This document shows, piece by piece, positions 36,267 through 44,507 of a DNA stretch of 56,029 nt. The DNA lies in the IMG/VR virus record IMGVR_UViG_3300010153_006010, positions 1-56,029 of that record; one strand, given 5' to 3'. Each line of letters starts with the position of its first letter. Within the stretch, counting starts at the first letter, position 1. The position numbers and the translations under genes were made by a program. This stretch comes from a virus. The notes under the pieces were generated by a model. It did not search any database and was not told the origin of the DNA. It saw nothing but the letters and a program-made list of their open reading frames with translations.

Positions 36267-36964
36267 TTGCCCGCTGTATTTACAAAGTGCTGAGGGAGGG
36301 GCTTAACAAACATTGTTCGTGTCATGCGTTTTGCAAAACAAGCCATAAGAGCATCATTAGGAATAGTAGATTGGTAAGATCCCGCTTCCATCTGAAACCC
36401 TAAACTTGTTGGGGAAGAAAATCTCAAATATGTATGCTCTGGAGAGTATTCCTCCCAAGCCCTAGAGAGCCTCGTCTTTGTGGCACAATATAATATTTCA
36501 AAACCATTAGAGTTATAAAAATCTCTGAATAAAGCTGGACTTAAAGAATAAAACCCTCTGCCATAAAACCCTGATATATTGGATGTGTGTAGTATCTTCC
36601 CCTTGTCCGATAAAAGATCTAGTATATTTTTCCAAACTGTAGAAATATCAAAACAACAATAAAGGGTGCCCGAATCTATTATCCAATCATAAGAGTTTTT
36701 CAACTCGTCCGGTATTTCCTCATTTAGATTTATTTTATGTGTAGGGTTTCCAACTACATCAAAAGTATGAACCGTGTCGAAGCCGAGCGATTCACCAAAC
36801 TCTATCAGTGAAGAATACCCACCAATGTTACAAACACGATCCTTTTGAATTACTAAACCAAGATTATTTCTAACGTTATCTCCCAATATAGCACAAGAAG
36901 TGCCACCAGGATGTTGGGACCTTAGTTCCCGGATAAGGCTTAAATCTTCTTCCTCTATAGCCAT
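36263..36964 (-). CDS. Methyltransferase-like protein of the glycan island
   Basis: A 233-residue protein with a class-I SAM-methyltransferase-like outline. A first strand and Gly loop (VCNIGGYSSLIEFGES) are followed by an acidic end of strand two (VHTFDVVGN), then a WIIDSGTLYCC strand, a helix, and KGKILHTSN as the strand after the turn. The Gly-rich loop is weaker than in classic members, so this could be a degenerate or unusual family. Methyltransferases in sugar clusters usually methylate hydroxyls of the finished glycan. It overlaps the dehydratase gene upstream by 10 bases and the HAD gene downstream by four bases, so it is firmly within the operon. Confidence 0.6.
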   Translation of the reverse strand: MAIEEEDLSLIRELRSQHPGGTSCAILGDNVRNNLGLVIQKDRVCNIGGYSSLIEFGESLGFDTVHTFDVVGNPTHKINLNEEIPDELKNSYDWIIDSGTLYCCFDISTVWKNILDLLSDKGKILHTSNISGFYGRGFYSLSPALFRDFYNSNGFEILYCATKTRLSRAWEEYSPEHTYLRFSSPTSLGFQMEAGSYQSTIPNDALMACFAKRMTRTMFVKPLPQHFVNTAGK

Positions 36965-37800
36965 TTTGATTCTCTCTTTCTAATATAAAAATTATTAAGC
37001 ATAATTTTTATAGCGTCAATATCCGGGGTTTTTACCTCGATGTCGTAAAAAATTTCTTCTTCTTGTTTTTCTTGGGAAATATCCTTATATTCTACTTGGT
37101 TAGGATATGAGTGGTACTCCTTATAAGCCTCACATAATTTATGAAGATGAATTTTATAACACTTCTCATTAAATATATACGTGGATTGGCTGCCCAAACA
37201 TGAACTAATTTTTTCAACGACCTCTCGGATGGGGACAAAATATCTAACCATGTCTCTATTGCTAACAGAAATTGGTTTTCCCTGGAGGCGCTGTTTATCC
37301 CAAATGTCCAAAACACTCCCAGTAGAAAAGAAAAAATTAACTCCTTGAAATACTGAGAAGTTGTGGTCTAATAATAGTTTTTCCGTAAGATATTTCGTGA
37401 CTCCGTATACACAAGAGGGATTAGTCGCTTTATCTGTGCTTATTCCTATTACGTTTTTAACATTATTTTCTAAAGCTGCTTCAATAATATTCTTGGTCCC
37501 AATCACATTAACTTCTATAGCTCTCGTTGGGTTTTGTTCACATATTTTAACGTGCTTCATAGCTGCTGTGTGAACAACATAATCGATATTATACTTTCTT
37601 AGTATATGGGAAATTTTATGTTTATTGGTAGAGATATCCAAATTATAGAGATTTAGTTTATTAGTATCGCTGTGAAAATTAATCTCTTGAGAGCGGGATT
37701 CTGAATTTGTTAATCCCACCACATGATGACCCGCCTCAATAAAGTGCGCTACTAATTCTCTCCCTAAAAATCCAGCAGCGCCAGTAATCAAAATATTCAT
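36955..37800 (-). CDS. NAD-dependent sugar dehydratase/epimerase, PseB/CapD-like
   Basis: An extended short-chain dehydrogenase of 281 residues. The Rossmann motif is ITGAAGFLGREL, the HTAAMKHVKICEQNPT segment and the ISTDKATNPSCVYGVTK region contain the Ser-Thr-Asp-Lys and the Tyr132-x3-Lys136 pair. An AAxKHV followed by STDKA is characteristic of the CapD/PseB family, which makes UDP-4-keto-6-deoxy sugars from UDP-GlcNAc, the first step to pseudaminic or legionaminic acid and to several O-antigen sugars. At 281 residues it lacks the large N-terminal membrane part of CapD and is somewhat shorter than PseB (about 330). The exact product cannot be told, and an epimerase function is an alternative. 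Confidence 0.82.
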   Translation of the reverse strand: MNILITGAAGFLGRELVAHFIEAGHHVVGLTNSESRSQEINFHSDTNKLNLYNLDISTNKHKISHILRKYNIDYVVHTAAMKHVKICEQNPTRAIEVNVIGTKNIIEAALENNVKNVIGISTDKATNPSCVYGVTKYLTEKLLLDHNFSVFQGVNFFFSTGSVLDIWDKQRLQGKPISVSNRDMVRYFVPIREVVEKISSCLGSQSTYIFNEKCYKIHLHKLCEAYKEYHSYPNQVEYKDISQEKQEEEIFYDIEVKTPDIDAIKIMLNNFYIRKRESKWL

Positions 37801-37812
37801 TAATTATTCCAA

Positions 37813-38568
37813 TTAAAAACAGTTTGCTTCGGCGGGGATGCCGAATTTATTGTTAATTTCATCAAAAATCTCAGACGCAACAGAACTTTCGGTATAAAAG
37901 CCTTCAATGCAACTGTCCCAAGCATAATAGCCCCTTTGGTGTTCCTCTAGATCTATGCTAGTATAACACTGGAGTAGGCTATCTTTTAATTCGGAATCTA
38001 CTTTATACTGATAATATTTGTGCGGGATTGTTAAGTTATTATATTCTATGCCACTGAGTTGCTGACAAAATACGTCATTGACCAAGTGAGTTTTATCGAA
38101 GCGGCGGGCAGCACGCTGACATGGTATCATAGCGAAATATGGTATTGTCATAAAAGAAAAATAAGAAAAAGGAACACTTTCTTTAGAACAATATTCTCTG
38201 ACTACATTATATAATTGTTTATGCTGGATATGTAAGTGTTCATCGCCATAGAAAGAATGAGTAATTATAAGGTCATACCCTATGGATCCTAAATTTTCTA
38301 AACCCTCCTTGATGATTTTTTCGGGGGAACTGATTAAAACGCCTCCAACTCTTACTAAATCATTCTTAAAATGATGCCAAGACTGGATATTTAATTTCCT
38401 CATGACCTCTCTGAAAGAAGATGACCTCGCAGGGTCCAGACCACCGGTCATACACAGAACACTAACATCCACCCCCTCCAGTTGACTTAAAAAATTTAAA
38501 GTTCCGCCGATCCACAATGACTCGTCGTCTGGGTGGGCGACTACAAATAATATTTTCTTATTACTCAT
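37813..38568 (-). CDS. LmbE/PIG-L-type deacetylase
   Basis: A 251-residue protein with the complete zinc site of the LmbE family: VVAHPDDESLWIGG near the N-terminus (residues 11-16) and a downstream THSFYGDEHLHIQHKQL (His116). The family removes N-acetyl groups from GlcNAc-containing molecules; examples are GlcNAc-PI deacetylase, MshB and BshB. In this island it could expose an amino group on a sugar nucleotide or lipid-linked sugar so that a different acyl group or another modification can be added. It is translated in overlap (ATGA) with the glycosyltransferase that precedes it. Substrate is not predictable by eye. Confidence 0.85.
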   Translation of the reverse strand: MSNKKILFVVAHPDDESLWIGGTLNFLSQLEGVDVSVLCMTGGLDPARSSSFREVMRKLNIQSWHHFKNDLVRVGGVLISSPEKIIKEGLENLGSIGYDLIITHSFYGDEHLHIQHKQLYNVVREYCSKESVPFSYFSFMTIPYFAMIPCQRAARRFDKTHLVNDVFCQQLSGIEYNNLTIPHKYYQYKVDSELKDSLLQCYTSIDLEEHQRGYYAWDSCIEGFYTESSVASEIFDEINNKFGIPAEANCF

Positions 38569-39629
38569 TTATTAAAACCTCTGAGATGTTGAAAAAATAT
38601 AGTAAATTTCTCCATATCCTTTACGTGTCCATTATAATGACGGCTTTTAACCCATGGCAAATTAACATAATGAGCTGGTAGGCGACTTACAAGATCATCC
38701 ACATTCAATAATTCTCCATCAAATTGTTGACCACCGGCAGCGTACAACTGTGTGAAATATTTCTTCAGTAATTTTATCGAAGACTCTTCTCTCAAAAGAT
38801 CGGCTTGAGGTGTTTTGTGGGACTCATATTTTTTATAATTTTCAACCGCATATATGAGAGATTCATGAGCAGTTTCATATGAATCAAATAACACAGAATT
38901 TTCATTAGTTAAGAAATCTAGCGAGCTTCCTTTTTGGTCTTTCCATATCACCGTGGGAAGACCACATAACATCCCTTCAGGTATAACTCCTGGAAATCCT
39001 TCCATTTGGGAAAATAATGTATTAACTTTCGAAGATTGATATAGGAAGGCTAATTGCTTTTTACTCAAGCCCTTGAACTCTAAGTCTTTCCCTAAGCGCA
39101 GAAGAGTAAACATATCACGTTCTGTGTCAGTGAACATGTCATAATATACATCTGCTATATCAACAAAGTGATCTTGAGTTGTCTCTTCATCTCTTGACGC
39201 ACAAACCAGCAAAATATTGTATTGATGCCCTAGAGAATATATTTTTTTAACTTCTCTAAAGAAGGTTTGGAGTTGTTTTACGTTTCCATTTCTGGATACA
39301 TTAATAATGTCCCAATACTTTTGGGCTGTAGGATTTAGATGGAACTTAGAGGAGGTAAAATTACCACTCGCCATGGGGATATGAAATATATGCGGATTTC
39401 TATCACTAATATCTACTACTGAAGGCAATCCCATGTAAAAATCAAAAGCTGGTGGTAGATTAACTCCTTTAGAAAATCCTCCATAATGCACACCTACAAA
39501 ATAATATTCTGTCATCTCTAGAAAGAGATTTTGAGCGTCAGTATTTGTTAAAATCCATCCCGCTTCTTGATGCGTGAGGACAACAATACCTTTATTATGA
39601 GAATCAGGGTGTTTAAATATGTGAGCCAT
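38565..39629 (-). CDS. Glycosyltransferase, GT-B fold (GT4-like)
   Basis: A 354-residue protein whose C-terminal half has the nucleotide-sugar site of GT4-like enzymes: LFSQMEGFPGVIPEGMLCGLPTVIW, with the E(x7)E-type arrangement, after a KQLAFLYQSSKVN helix. The N-terminal half shows a Rossmann-like start (GIVVLTHQEAGW) and an IFHIPMASGN loop. It has no membrane segment, so it probably works at the cytoplasmic face on a lipid- or protein-linked acceptor. Donor and linkage cannot be predicted. It sits 12 bases downstream of the PhyH-like gene and overlaps the LmbE gene. Confidence 0.75.
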   Translation of the reverse strand: MAHIFKHPDSHNKGIVVLTHQEAGWILTNTDAQNLFLEMTEYYFVGVHYGGFSKGVNLPPAFDFYMGLPSVVDISDRNPHIFHIPMASGNFTSSKFHLNPTAQKYWDIINVSRNGNVKQLQTFFREVKKIYSLGHQYNILLVCASRDEETTQDHFVDIADVYYDMFTDTERDMFTLLRLGKDLEFKGLSKKQLAFLYQSSKVNTLFSQMEGFPGVIPEGMLCGLPTVIWKDQKGSSLDFLTNENSVLFDSYETAHESLIYAVENYKKYESHKTPQADLLREESSIKLLKKYFTQLYAAGGQQFDGELLNVDDLVSRLPAHYVNLPWVKSRHYNGHVKDMEKFTIFFQHLRGFNK

Positions 39630-39641
39630 GGTTTTTTTATC

Positions 39642-40364
39642 TTATTGCGGGCGGCAATGTAATAAGACAACCTTTCTTGGTTTATTTGGTTCCAAAACAA
39701 TGCCGCCATAATGAAGAATGTCAGTATGAACGATTAAAAGGTCGCCCACGCCACCATCATACGAAACAGCATCCTCTTGTTTATATTTTGGATTATCGTC
39801 ATAATCACTAGGTTGGTGCTTACAGCCATTGTTCCAACCAGTTAAATCATGGAGATCCATTTTTTCAGTTCTATACCGTGCACCTTCAGAAATACTCCCA
39901 GGAATAGCATGGAAAGAACCATTGGCGGTATCTGTTTCAGAGAGATAAAGGATAAATTTTAATGATTCGTATGGATCAAAATGAAGCAGCGCATTTCTGG
40001 GATAAGCCTCTTCATTAACCAGAGGGTTATATTCAGTTGACATAAAGATTTGCATACCATATTTGTGCTCGCCTAAACACCCATGCGCTATCTCTTTTAA
40101 CGTCTGATTTTCAAATAAGTTATGAATGTTAGGTATAGTGATATAGGCGGGGGGCTGTACCCTAAGATGCTTTCCTAAATCGTAAGAGCCCGGCTCTTCT
40201 AGTTCGATATAATTTGGCTGATTTAAATAAGCCTGAGTTCTGTTTGGGATATTCGAAAAGATTGTATCGAATTCCTTAAGGACTGGATCAGGTTCTTTTA
40301 AAAAATTGTTGACAACATATATGCCATCTTTATTTACTTGTTCTATAATTTTATTAGTATTCAT
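39642..40364 (-). CDS. PhyH-type Fe(II)/2-oxoglutarate dioxygenase
   Basis: This 240-residue protein has the phytanoyl-CoA-dioxygenase-like core. The iron-binding facial triad is visible as His128-x-Asp130 (LLHFDPYES) and a distal His218 (DILHYGG), and Arg230 (NKPRKVV) is suitably placed to bind 2-oxoglutarate. A GSFHAIPGS segment between them is typical. Such oxygenases hydroxylate small molecules and, in glycan and natural-product clusters, sugar or lipid moieties. It overlaps the NeuB-like gene by the ATGA junction, so its substrate may be the nonulosonate or something linked to it. This is inference. Length fits the family. Confidence 0.8.
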   Translation of the reverse strand: MNTNKIIEQVNKDGIYVVNNFLKEPDPVLKEFDTIFSNIPNRTQAYLNQPNYIELEEPGSYDLGKHLRVQPPAYITIPNIHNLFENQTLKEIAHGCLGEHKYGMQIFMSTEYNPLVNEEAYPRNALLHFDPYESLKFILYLSETDTANGSFHAIPGSISEGARYRTEKMDLHDLTGWNNGCKHQPSDYDDNPKYKQEDAVSYDGGVGDLLIVHTDILHYGGIVLEPNKPRKVVLLHCRPQ

Positions 40365-41182
40365 TTTCTAAGGGTCCCTTTTTTCGCTAACTCACTTTGG
40401 AGGAGCACTCTAGGCTCTTTATTGCCCAAGGAAAGCTCTATATCTCTAATGCCCTTGACAAGTTTAAGAAGCCCATGCGGCTCGACAGAAGCCAACTGAT
40501 CGCTGCCCCACATTGTTCGGTCTAAGGTCACATGTCTTTCAACCCAATTTGCCCCCATTGCGGTGGCGGCGAAAGTAGTCACCAAGCCGTATTCATGACC
40601 ACTATAGCCTATTTCTGCGTTTGGCCATTTATCTTTCAAATATAAGATATAATTAAGATTAAGTTCAGCAACTGGGGATGGGTAACAGGAATTAGTATGC
40701 ATGATCACATCCGGGTTACAGGTTGTAATACATTTTTCTATTTCCTCTTCCGTGCTCATTCCCGTGGAAATGATAAGCTTATCAAAATTTTTCCTTACGT
40801 GGCGACATAATTCTAAATCCGATATTAGAGCGGAAGGTATTTTAGCAATATTGGTATACTCCCGCATAAATCTGGACGAATCAACATCCCATACAGACGC
40901 AAAACATTCTATATTTCGGTCTTTACAATAAGCAAATATCTCATCATACTCTTTCTTTTCGAACTCTATCTTTTTTTTATAATCAAGATAAGTCATCTCT
41001 CCCCAAGGAGTTTCCCTTATTTTGTTTTTTTGGTGCTCCGGAACACATATATCAGGAGTTCTTTTTTGAAACTTTACATAATCACACCCTGCTAATACAG
41101 AGACATCTATAAGCTTTTTCGCTATATCCAGAGACCCATTATGATTGATGCCTATCTCAGAAATAATTGAACATTTATTCAT
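40361..41182 (-). CDS. neuB: NeuB-type nonulosonate synthase lacking SAF domain
   Basis: A 273-residue TIM-barrel enzyme with the family signatures in order: SEIGINHNG (9-16), VKFQKR (37-41), IISTGMSTEEEI (about 137-148), NSCYPSP (164-170), GYSGHEYG (192-199) and ERHVTLDRTMWGSD (215-228). NeuB enzymes condense phosphoenolpyruvate with N-acetylmannosamine or a related hexose to give a nine-carbon sugar acid (Neu5Ac, pseudaminic or legionaminic acid). Usual members are about 340 residues with a C-terminal SAF (antifreeze-like) domain that reaches into the partner's active site. This chain ends straight after the barrel. It is followed by the PhyH gene (ATGA overlap) and preceded by the CMP-transferase and sialyltransferase. 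Confidence 0.9.
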   Translation of the reverse strand: MNKCSIISEIGINHNGSLDIAKKLIDVSVLAGCDYVKFQKRTPDICVPEHQKNKIRETPWGEMTYLDYKKKIEFEKKEYDEIFAYCKDRNIECFASVWDVDSSRFMREYTNIAKIPSALISDLELCRHVRKNFDKLIISTGMSTEEEIEKCITTCNPDVIMHTNSCYPSPVAELNLNYILYLKDKWPNAEIGYSGHEYGLVTTFAATAMGANWVERHVTLDRTMWGSDQLASVEPHGLLKLVKGIRDIELSLGNKEPRVLLQSELAKKGTLRK

Positions 41183-41194
41183 TTATAACCCTTG

Positions 41195-41827
41195 CTAAAA
41201 ATTTAGTTTTTTATAATCTTCTAGTGTGTCAACATCGACAACATCGCTTATGCGATAAAAGATCGTGTCCTCATTATACAAGTTATCATTGAGTCTGTCA
41301 AGGTGGTCGGCATTAAAAATACAAATATAGTGACTCAATCTAAAACAATTTGGATAATCTTGACGGCGGTAAAGATTATGGGCGACAACTTGTTTGCCCC
41401 GATTATCGCCCACAGACTCTAAACACAAATAAGGGTGATCAATTATTTCATGACGACATAATAAGCTATAAGCCTCACATTCAGCGTAATAATCGTAAAT
41501 ATTCTTTATATCAGTAGTTTTTCTTTCAGGATACGTCAAATATAAAAGAATAATATCCGCCGAACTTATGCCTTTGTCTTTTATTATTTCTCTCACAGCT
41601 TCCTTCATAGATGCTGTATCACTGCTATTGTATGAACTTCTAATGTGAACGTCTATACCGAATTTATGGGACATCTTGATAATTTCTTGATCATTAGTGC
41701 TCACAATAACATTGGCATATTCTTCTTTTGGGATTTGCTCTATAGTATATTTGAACAACTTCCTATTCTTATCAGGAAAACCCTTAGAACCAGAGCGAGC
41801 AGGAATTATATAAATACGTTCATTCAT
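41195..41827 (-). CDS. neuA: NeuA-type CMP-nonulosonate cytidylyltransferase
   Basis: A 210-residue protein with the cytidylyltransferase start [16 protein letters not shown], where the Arg and Lys bind CTP, followed by [10 protein letters not shown] and [15 protein letters not shown], and ending with [14 protein letters not shown]. These are the marks of NeuA/PseF/LegF enzymes, which activate the nine-carbon acid with CMP. The region equivalent to LLQPTSPLR is altered ([14 protein letters not shown]), so substrate preference may be unusual. The gene overlaps the sialyltransferase stop by 8 bases and precedes NeuB in the transcript, so activation, synthesis and transfer are encoded in three adjacent genes. 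Confidence 0.87.
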   Translation of the reverse strand: MNERIYIIPARSGSKGFPDKNRKLFKYTIEQIPKEEYANVIVSTNDQEIIKMSHKFGIDVHIRSSYNSSDTASMKEAVREIIKDKGISSADIILLYLTYPERKTTDIKNIYDYYAECEAYSLLCRHEIIDHPYLCLESVGDNRGKQVVAHNLYRRQDYPNCFRLSHYICIFNADHLDRLNDNLYNEDTIFYRISDVVDVDTLEDYKKLNF

Positions 41828-42419
41828 ATAAAGTAATTCTTCCTTCAGTGTGTAATGATCTAATTTTTTGCTCTTCTTTATTCTTTGCGTGGTTTTGTTC
41901 GTAAGGTATTACACTCTCAAAATAATGAAATTTTGCTGGGTCCTGGAAAAAAGAAAACCCATAACAACTTACTTTGTCAAAGTTCTCTAGTGCATACTGT
42001 ATTCCCAAATAACCCATTGTTGGGTCGCCGCCCAATTGAGATGAGTGTTCTTTTAGCCACTCGTCCGAAATATGCTGGATTTTATTGCCACGATTGATCA
42101 AATCATTATAAAGCGATGATTTACTATTAAAATTCGGGAGTGATTTGATCCATAATTCCTCATTCCTCATTTGGTTTATAAATTCATTATCATACTCTGG
42201 GAAGTATTTCGTATGTTCCTTGAGGTGTAACTCATCTAGAGCACACAAAATCGGATGACAGTTCATGAACCGAAGTGTTCTCTTAGAGCCTACAAACTTT
42301 TCATAACCAGTAGTTTCGGCGATGTTAAATCGGACAACTACATCATGAGAATCAATTTCTTCCCCGTTTTCCTTCTCTAGTATAATTGGTGAATTACCTA
42401 CAACAGCACACGAAATCAT
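41820..42419 (-). CDS. GT29-type sialyltransferase, compact catalytic domain
   Basis: This 199-residue protein carries all four eukaryote-style sialylmotifs in order. Motif [16 protein letters not shown], then [12 protein letters not shown], then [17 protein letters not shown] (residues 4-52). Motif [17 protein letters not shown] and VSCYGFSF (about 132-157). Motif III: HYFE (165-168). Motif VS: a His177-x4-Glu182 pair in [15 protein letters not shown]29 enzymes transfer sialic acid from CMP-sialic acid to a glycan end, using the motif VS His as base. It lacks the N-terminal transmembrane anchor and stem of animal enzymes, so it is a cytoplasmic minimal catalytic domain. The ribosome site GAGAGG precedes ATG 42419. 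It sits next to the CMP-donor genes, which supports the function. Confidence 0.85.
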   Translation of the reverse strand: MISCAVVGNSPIILEKENGEEIDSHDVVVRFNIAETTGYEKFVGSKRTLRFMNCHPILCALDELHLKEHTKYFPEYDNEFINQMRNEELWIKSLPNFNSKSSLYNDLINRGNKIQHISDEWLKEHSSQLGGDPTMGYLGIQYALENFDKVSCYGFSFFQDPAKFHYFESVIPYEQNHAKNKEEQKIRSLHTEGRITLYE

Positions 42420-42422
42420 TTT

Positions 42423-42800
42423 TTACCTCTCTAAAATCTTCTTAAATTCTTTATAGTCTCGAATATAGTTGTCTTCTGTATATTTGGAATTAGCAAAAAC
42501 CAACAGAGAAGTATTAGATTCTATATATTCTAATATGAGCCATTCCAACTCTTTTTGGTGATATACTTCACCTCGGTTCATGGTGAACTTGACGATACCA
42601 GATCTATCTTCCTTAGTGACATTTACAGAACCGTTTAGACAGATTAGATAATGTTCTTCGTTTTGGTGGGCATGATTACCACGGATGTCTCCAGGCTCAA
42701 CATTTTGAACGAAAAAGAACCTCTCTGGCTTAAATGGTAATCTATCTATTTCACAAGGAATTAAAAACCCATTAGAATTTTGTTTAACTTCTAGTTGCAT
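42423..42800 (-). CDS. dTDP-4-keto-6-deoxyhexose 3,4-ketoisomerase, FdtA/QdtA-like (WxcM cupin)
   Basis: A 125-residue cupin. The motif EPGDIRGNHAHQNEEHYLI contains the RGxHAH signature (40-45) of FdtA/TylM3/QdtA ketoisomerases, whose His pair shifts the keto group from C4 to C3 of dTDP-4-keto-6-deoxyglucose. A PFKPERFFFV strand and the later VNVTKEDRSGIVKF fit the fold. In other bacteria the reaction precedes transamination to dTDP-3-amino-3,6-dideoxyhexoses (Fuc3N or Qui3N). The next gene product is a DegT-type aminotransferase and an RmlB-like dehydratase lies upstream, so the pathway is consistent. Which stereoisomer results cannot be read from motifs. Confidence 0.86.
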   Translation of the reverse strand: MQLEVKQNSNGFLIPCEIDRLPFKPERFFFVQNVEPGDIRGNHAHQNEEHYLICLNGSVNVTKEDRSGIVKFTMNRGEVYHQKELEWLILEYIESNTSLLVFANSKYTEDNYIRDYKEFKKILER

Positions 42801-43719
42801 TTTCTTTCACCAAATTAATAACTTTATTCACCTCTTGATTTGTCATCTTTTCGTGAAATGGGAGTGATATAGTAGTGCGCCCTTCTTCTGAAGAATAGGG
42901 GAGATCTAAATAATCAACAAAATTGGGGTTATAAATTGTATTCTCATGTAAAGCGCCATAATGGATGCCAGTTTGTATTCCGTCTTTTCCCATCAAAGTT
43001 ATAAGCTCACCCCTGTTAATAACGTTTATTCTATACAAATGGTTGCTAGTATTATTTAACCCAAAAGATTTATCATAAACTGCTCTGATTTCGGATAGTC
43101 TATTGTTTTTCTCATCAAGAATTTCTAAATTACGTGTGGCGATAAAAGCCTGTAAAGAATTCATATACATTTTATATCCTGGGAATTTGATCTTTCTATC
43201 CCAATTGTGTTCTGAGAAGGTCATACCATTAAGAGTTGATTCCTTAAATCTTTTTATTTTTTCCCAATCATTAGATACTATGATTCCGCCGTCGCAGGAC
43301 CCTACTGGTTTCGTCGGGTAAAAACTGAAGATCATTAGATCTTCATCGTTCGCCTCGGTGGAGAATTGATTTCTTTCAACTTTCTGTGCTGAATCTATTA
43401 CTTTATAATTGTCAAACTCGTGTAGGACATAAGAGCCCCCGACCCAGCCTACATTATCTACAAAATTTATCTTATTTCCTCCAGTAATAAGTCCATTACA
43501 AACGACAGGCGGGATAATAGAGGGAACATTCACCGTGAGCATCTTATTAAGAAATATTAAAAAGATTGCGTTTGTCGCACTATTGACAGAACACGCATAT
43601 TTTGCGCCAACATATTCACAAAACTTATTCTCAAAATTGTCTACCACCTTGTCGTGTAAAAGGTGAGAAAATTTAGATGTGTCTATGGTGTACGAAGGCA
43701 CATTAAATAGACTTATCAC
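42784..43719 (-). CDS. PLP-dependent sugar aminotransferase, DegT/FdtB-like
   Basis: A DegT/DnrJ/EryC1/StrS family aminotransferase of 311 residues if started at GTG 43719, which overlaps the preceding stop as GTGA; a TTG nine codons upstream is the alternative. Key parts are ENKFCEYVGAKYACSVNSAT near the N-terminus, DSAQ as the cofactor-contacting region, and the FYPTKPVGSCDGG segment that carries the PLP lysine. The usual family length is about 370, so it is short. Being fused in overlap to the FdtA-like gene suggests it aminates the 3-keto sugar; alternatively it could act as the PseC-type enzyme for the nonulosonate. I favour the first. Confidence 0.84.
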   Translation of the reverse strand: MISLFNVPSYTIDTSKFSHLLHDKVVDNFENKFCEYVGAKYACSVNSATNAIFLIFLNKMLTVNVPSIIPPVVCNGLITGGNKINFVDNVGWVGGSYVLHEFDNYKVIDSAQKVERNQFSTEANDEDLMIFSFYPTKPVGSCDGGIIVSNDWEKIKRFKESTLNGMTFSEHNWDRKIKFPGYKMYMNSLQAFIATRNLEILDEKNNRLSEIRAVYDKSFGLNNTSNHLYRINVINRGELITLMGKDGIQTGIHYGALHENTIYNPNFVDYLDLPYSSEEGRTTISLPFHEKMTNQEVNKVINLVKENATRS

Positions 43720-44507
43720 TGCTTTAATCCCATATAACAAATCCAAGTGTAGGAAGGGGCCTCTTCTAAGTATGTAGGATATTTATCGCCTGTATCTAAA
43801 TCTAACAAAGGTGGAGGGGAATTATATGTATCATCGTCCCAAGTGTCTCCCCACCTTGTATTGGGAATTTTATATATGGGCGGCATCTCTTGATAGACCT
43901 CTACTCTATCATCAAACGCTTGATACGCTGCGTATGAATATTTATGATGAGTTCTATCCCCGGCGTGGTCCATGATATAATCCCTACAAGCTAATATTTT
44001 TTTAGGAGAAAAAGTATCTCCTTGTGTTGTTGGATAATTATCTTCATATAAAATGTGTTGGATGCCGAGGCCATGTACATATTCCAGGCGCTGTAAAAAA
44101 TCCTGATGATCATCTAGGAACAAAAGTATGTCGTTTTTAGATATATTTTCTTCTGTTTCCATCTGAGAAAACAAATCGTCCCAATCATATGATGTCATAT
44201 CTTGGTCTAAATAAATCGCTTTATCACTTTTATATATAAGATGTTGATAAGTTATATCAATAGAGATTATTTTAGCCTCGGGCACTGCTTTTTCTATTAT
44301 CCAAGTTCCGAGACCCTTCCACACACCGCTCTCTATGACAACTTTAGGTTGTAATTGCTTCAAGGCATACCATGTATTAAACAAATGGGGTGATTTCATC
44401 CCTCCTTGATTATCTTTGATGGGTCTTTCCGCATAAATACTGTAAAACTCATCTAGACTATTTTTTACTTGTTCGAAATCATCATATTTTATCATATTGT
44501 TCTTCAT
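43716..44507 (-). CDS. SAM methyltransferase-like protein (cephalosporin-hydroxylase/sugar O-MT type)
   Basis: A 263-residue protein with a class-I methyltransferase start (KVVIESGVWKGLGTWIIEKA), then IISIDITYQH at the end of strand two and ILLFLDDHQDFLQRL at strand four. This arrangement resembles small sugar- and macrolide-type methyltransferases, where an acidic residue binds metal. The C-terminal half (YEDNYPTTQGD, KYSYAAYQAFDD) is not diagnostic. It is encoded between another methyltransferase-like gene and the aminotransferase, both by ATGA/GTGA overlaps. Likely substrate is a hydroxyl of the phage-directed glycan; this is inferred from location. Confidence 0.7.
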   Translation of the reverse strand: MKNNMIKYDDFEQVKNSLDEFYSIYAERPIKDNQGGMKSPHLFNTWYALKQLQPKVVIESGVWKGLGTWIIEKAVPEAKIISIDITYQHLIYKSDKAIYLDQDMTSYDWDDLFSQMETEENISKNDILLFLDDHQDFLQRLEYVHGLGIQHILYEDNYPTTQGDTFSPKKILACRDYIMDHAGDRTHHKYSYAAYQAFDDRVEVYQEMPPIYKIPNTRWGDTWDDDTYNSPPPLLDLDTGDKYPTYLEEAPSYTWICYMGLKQ

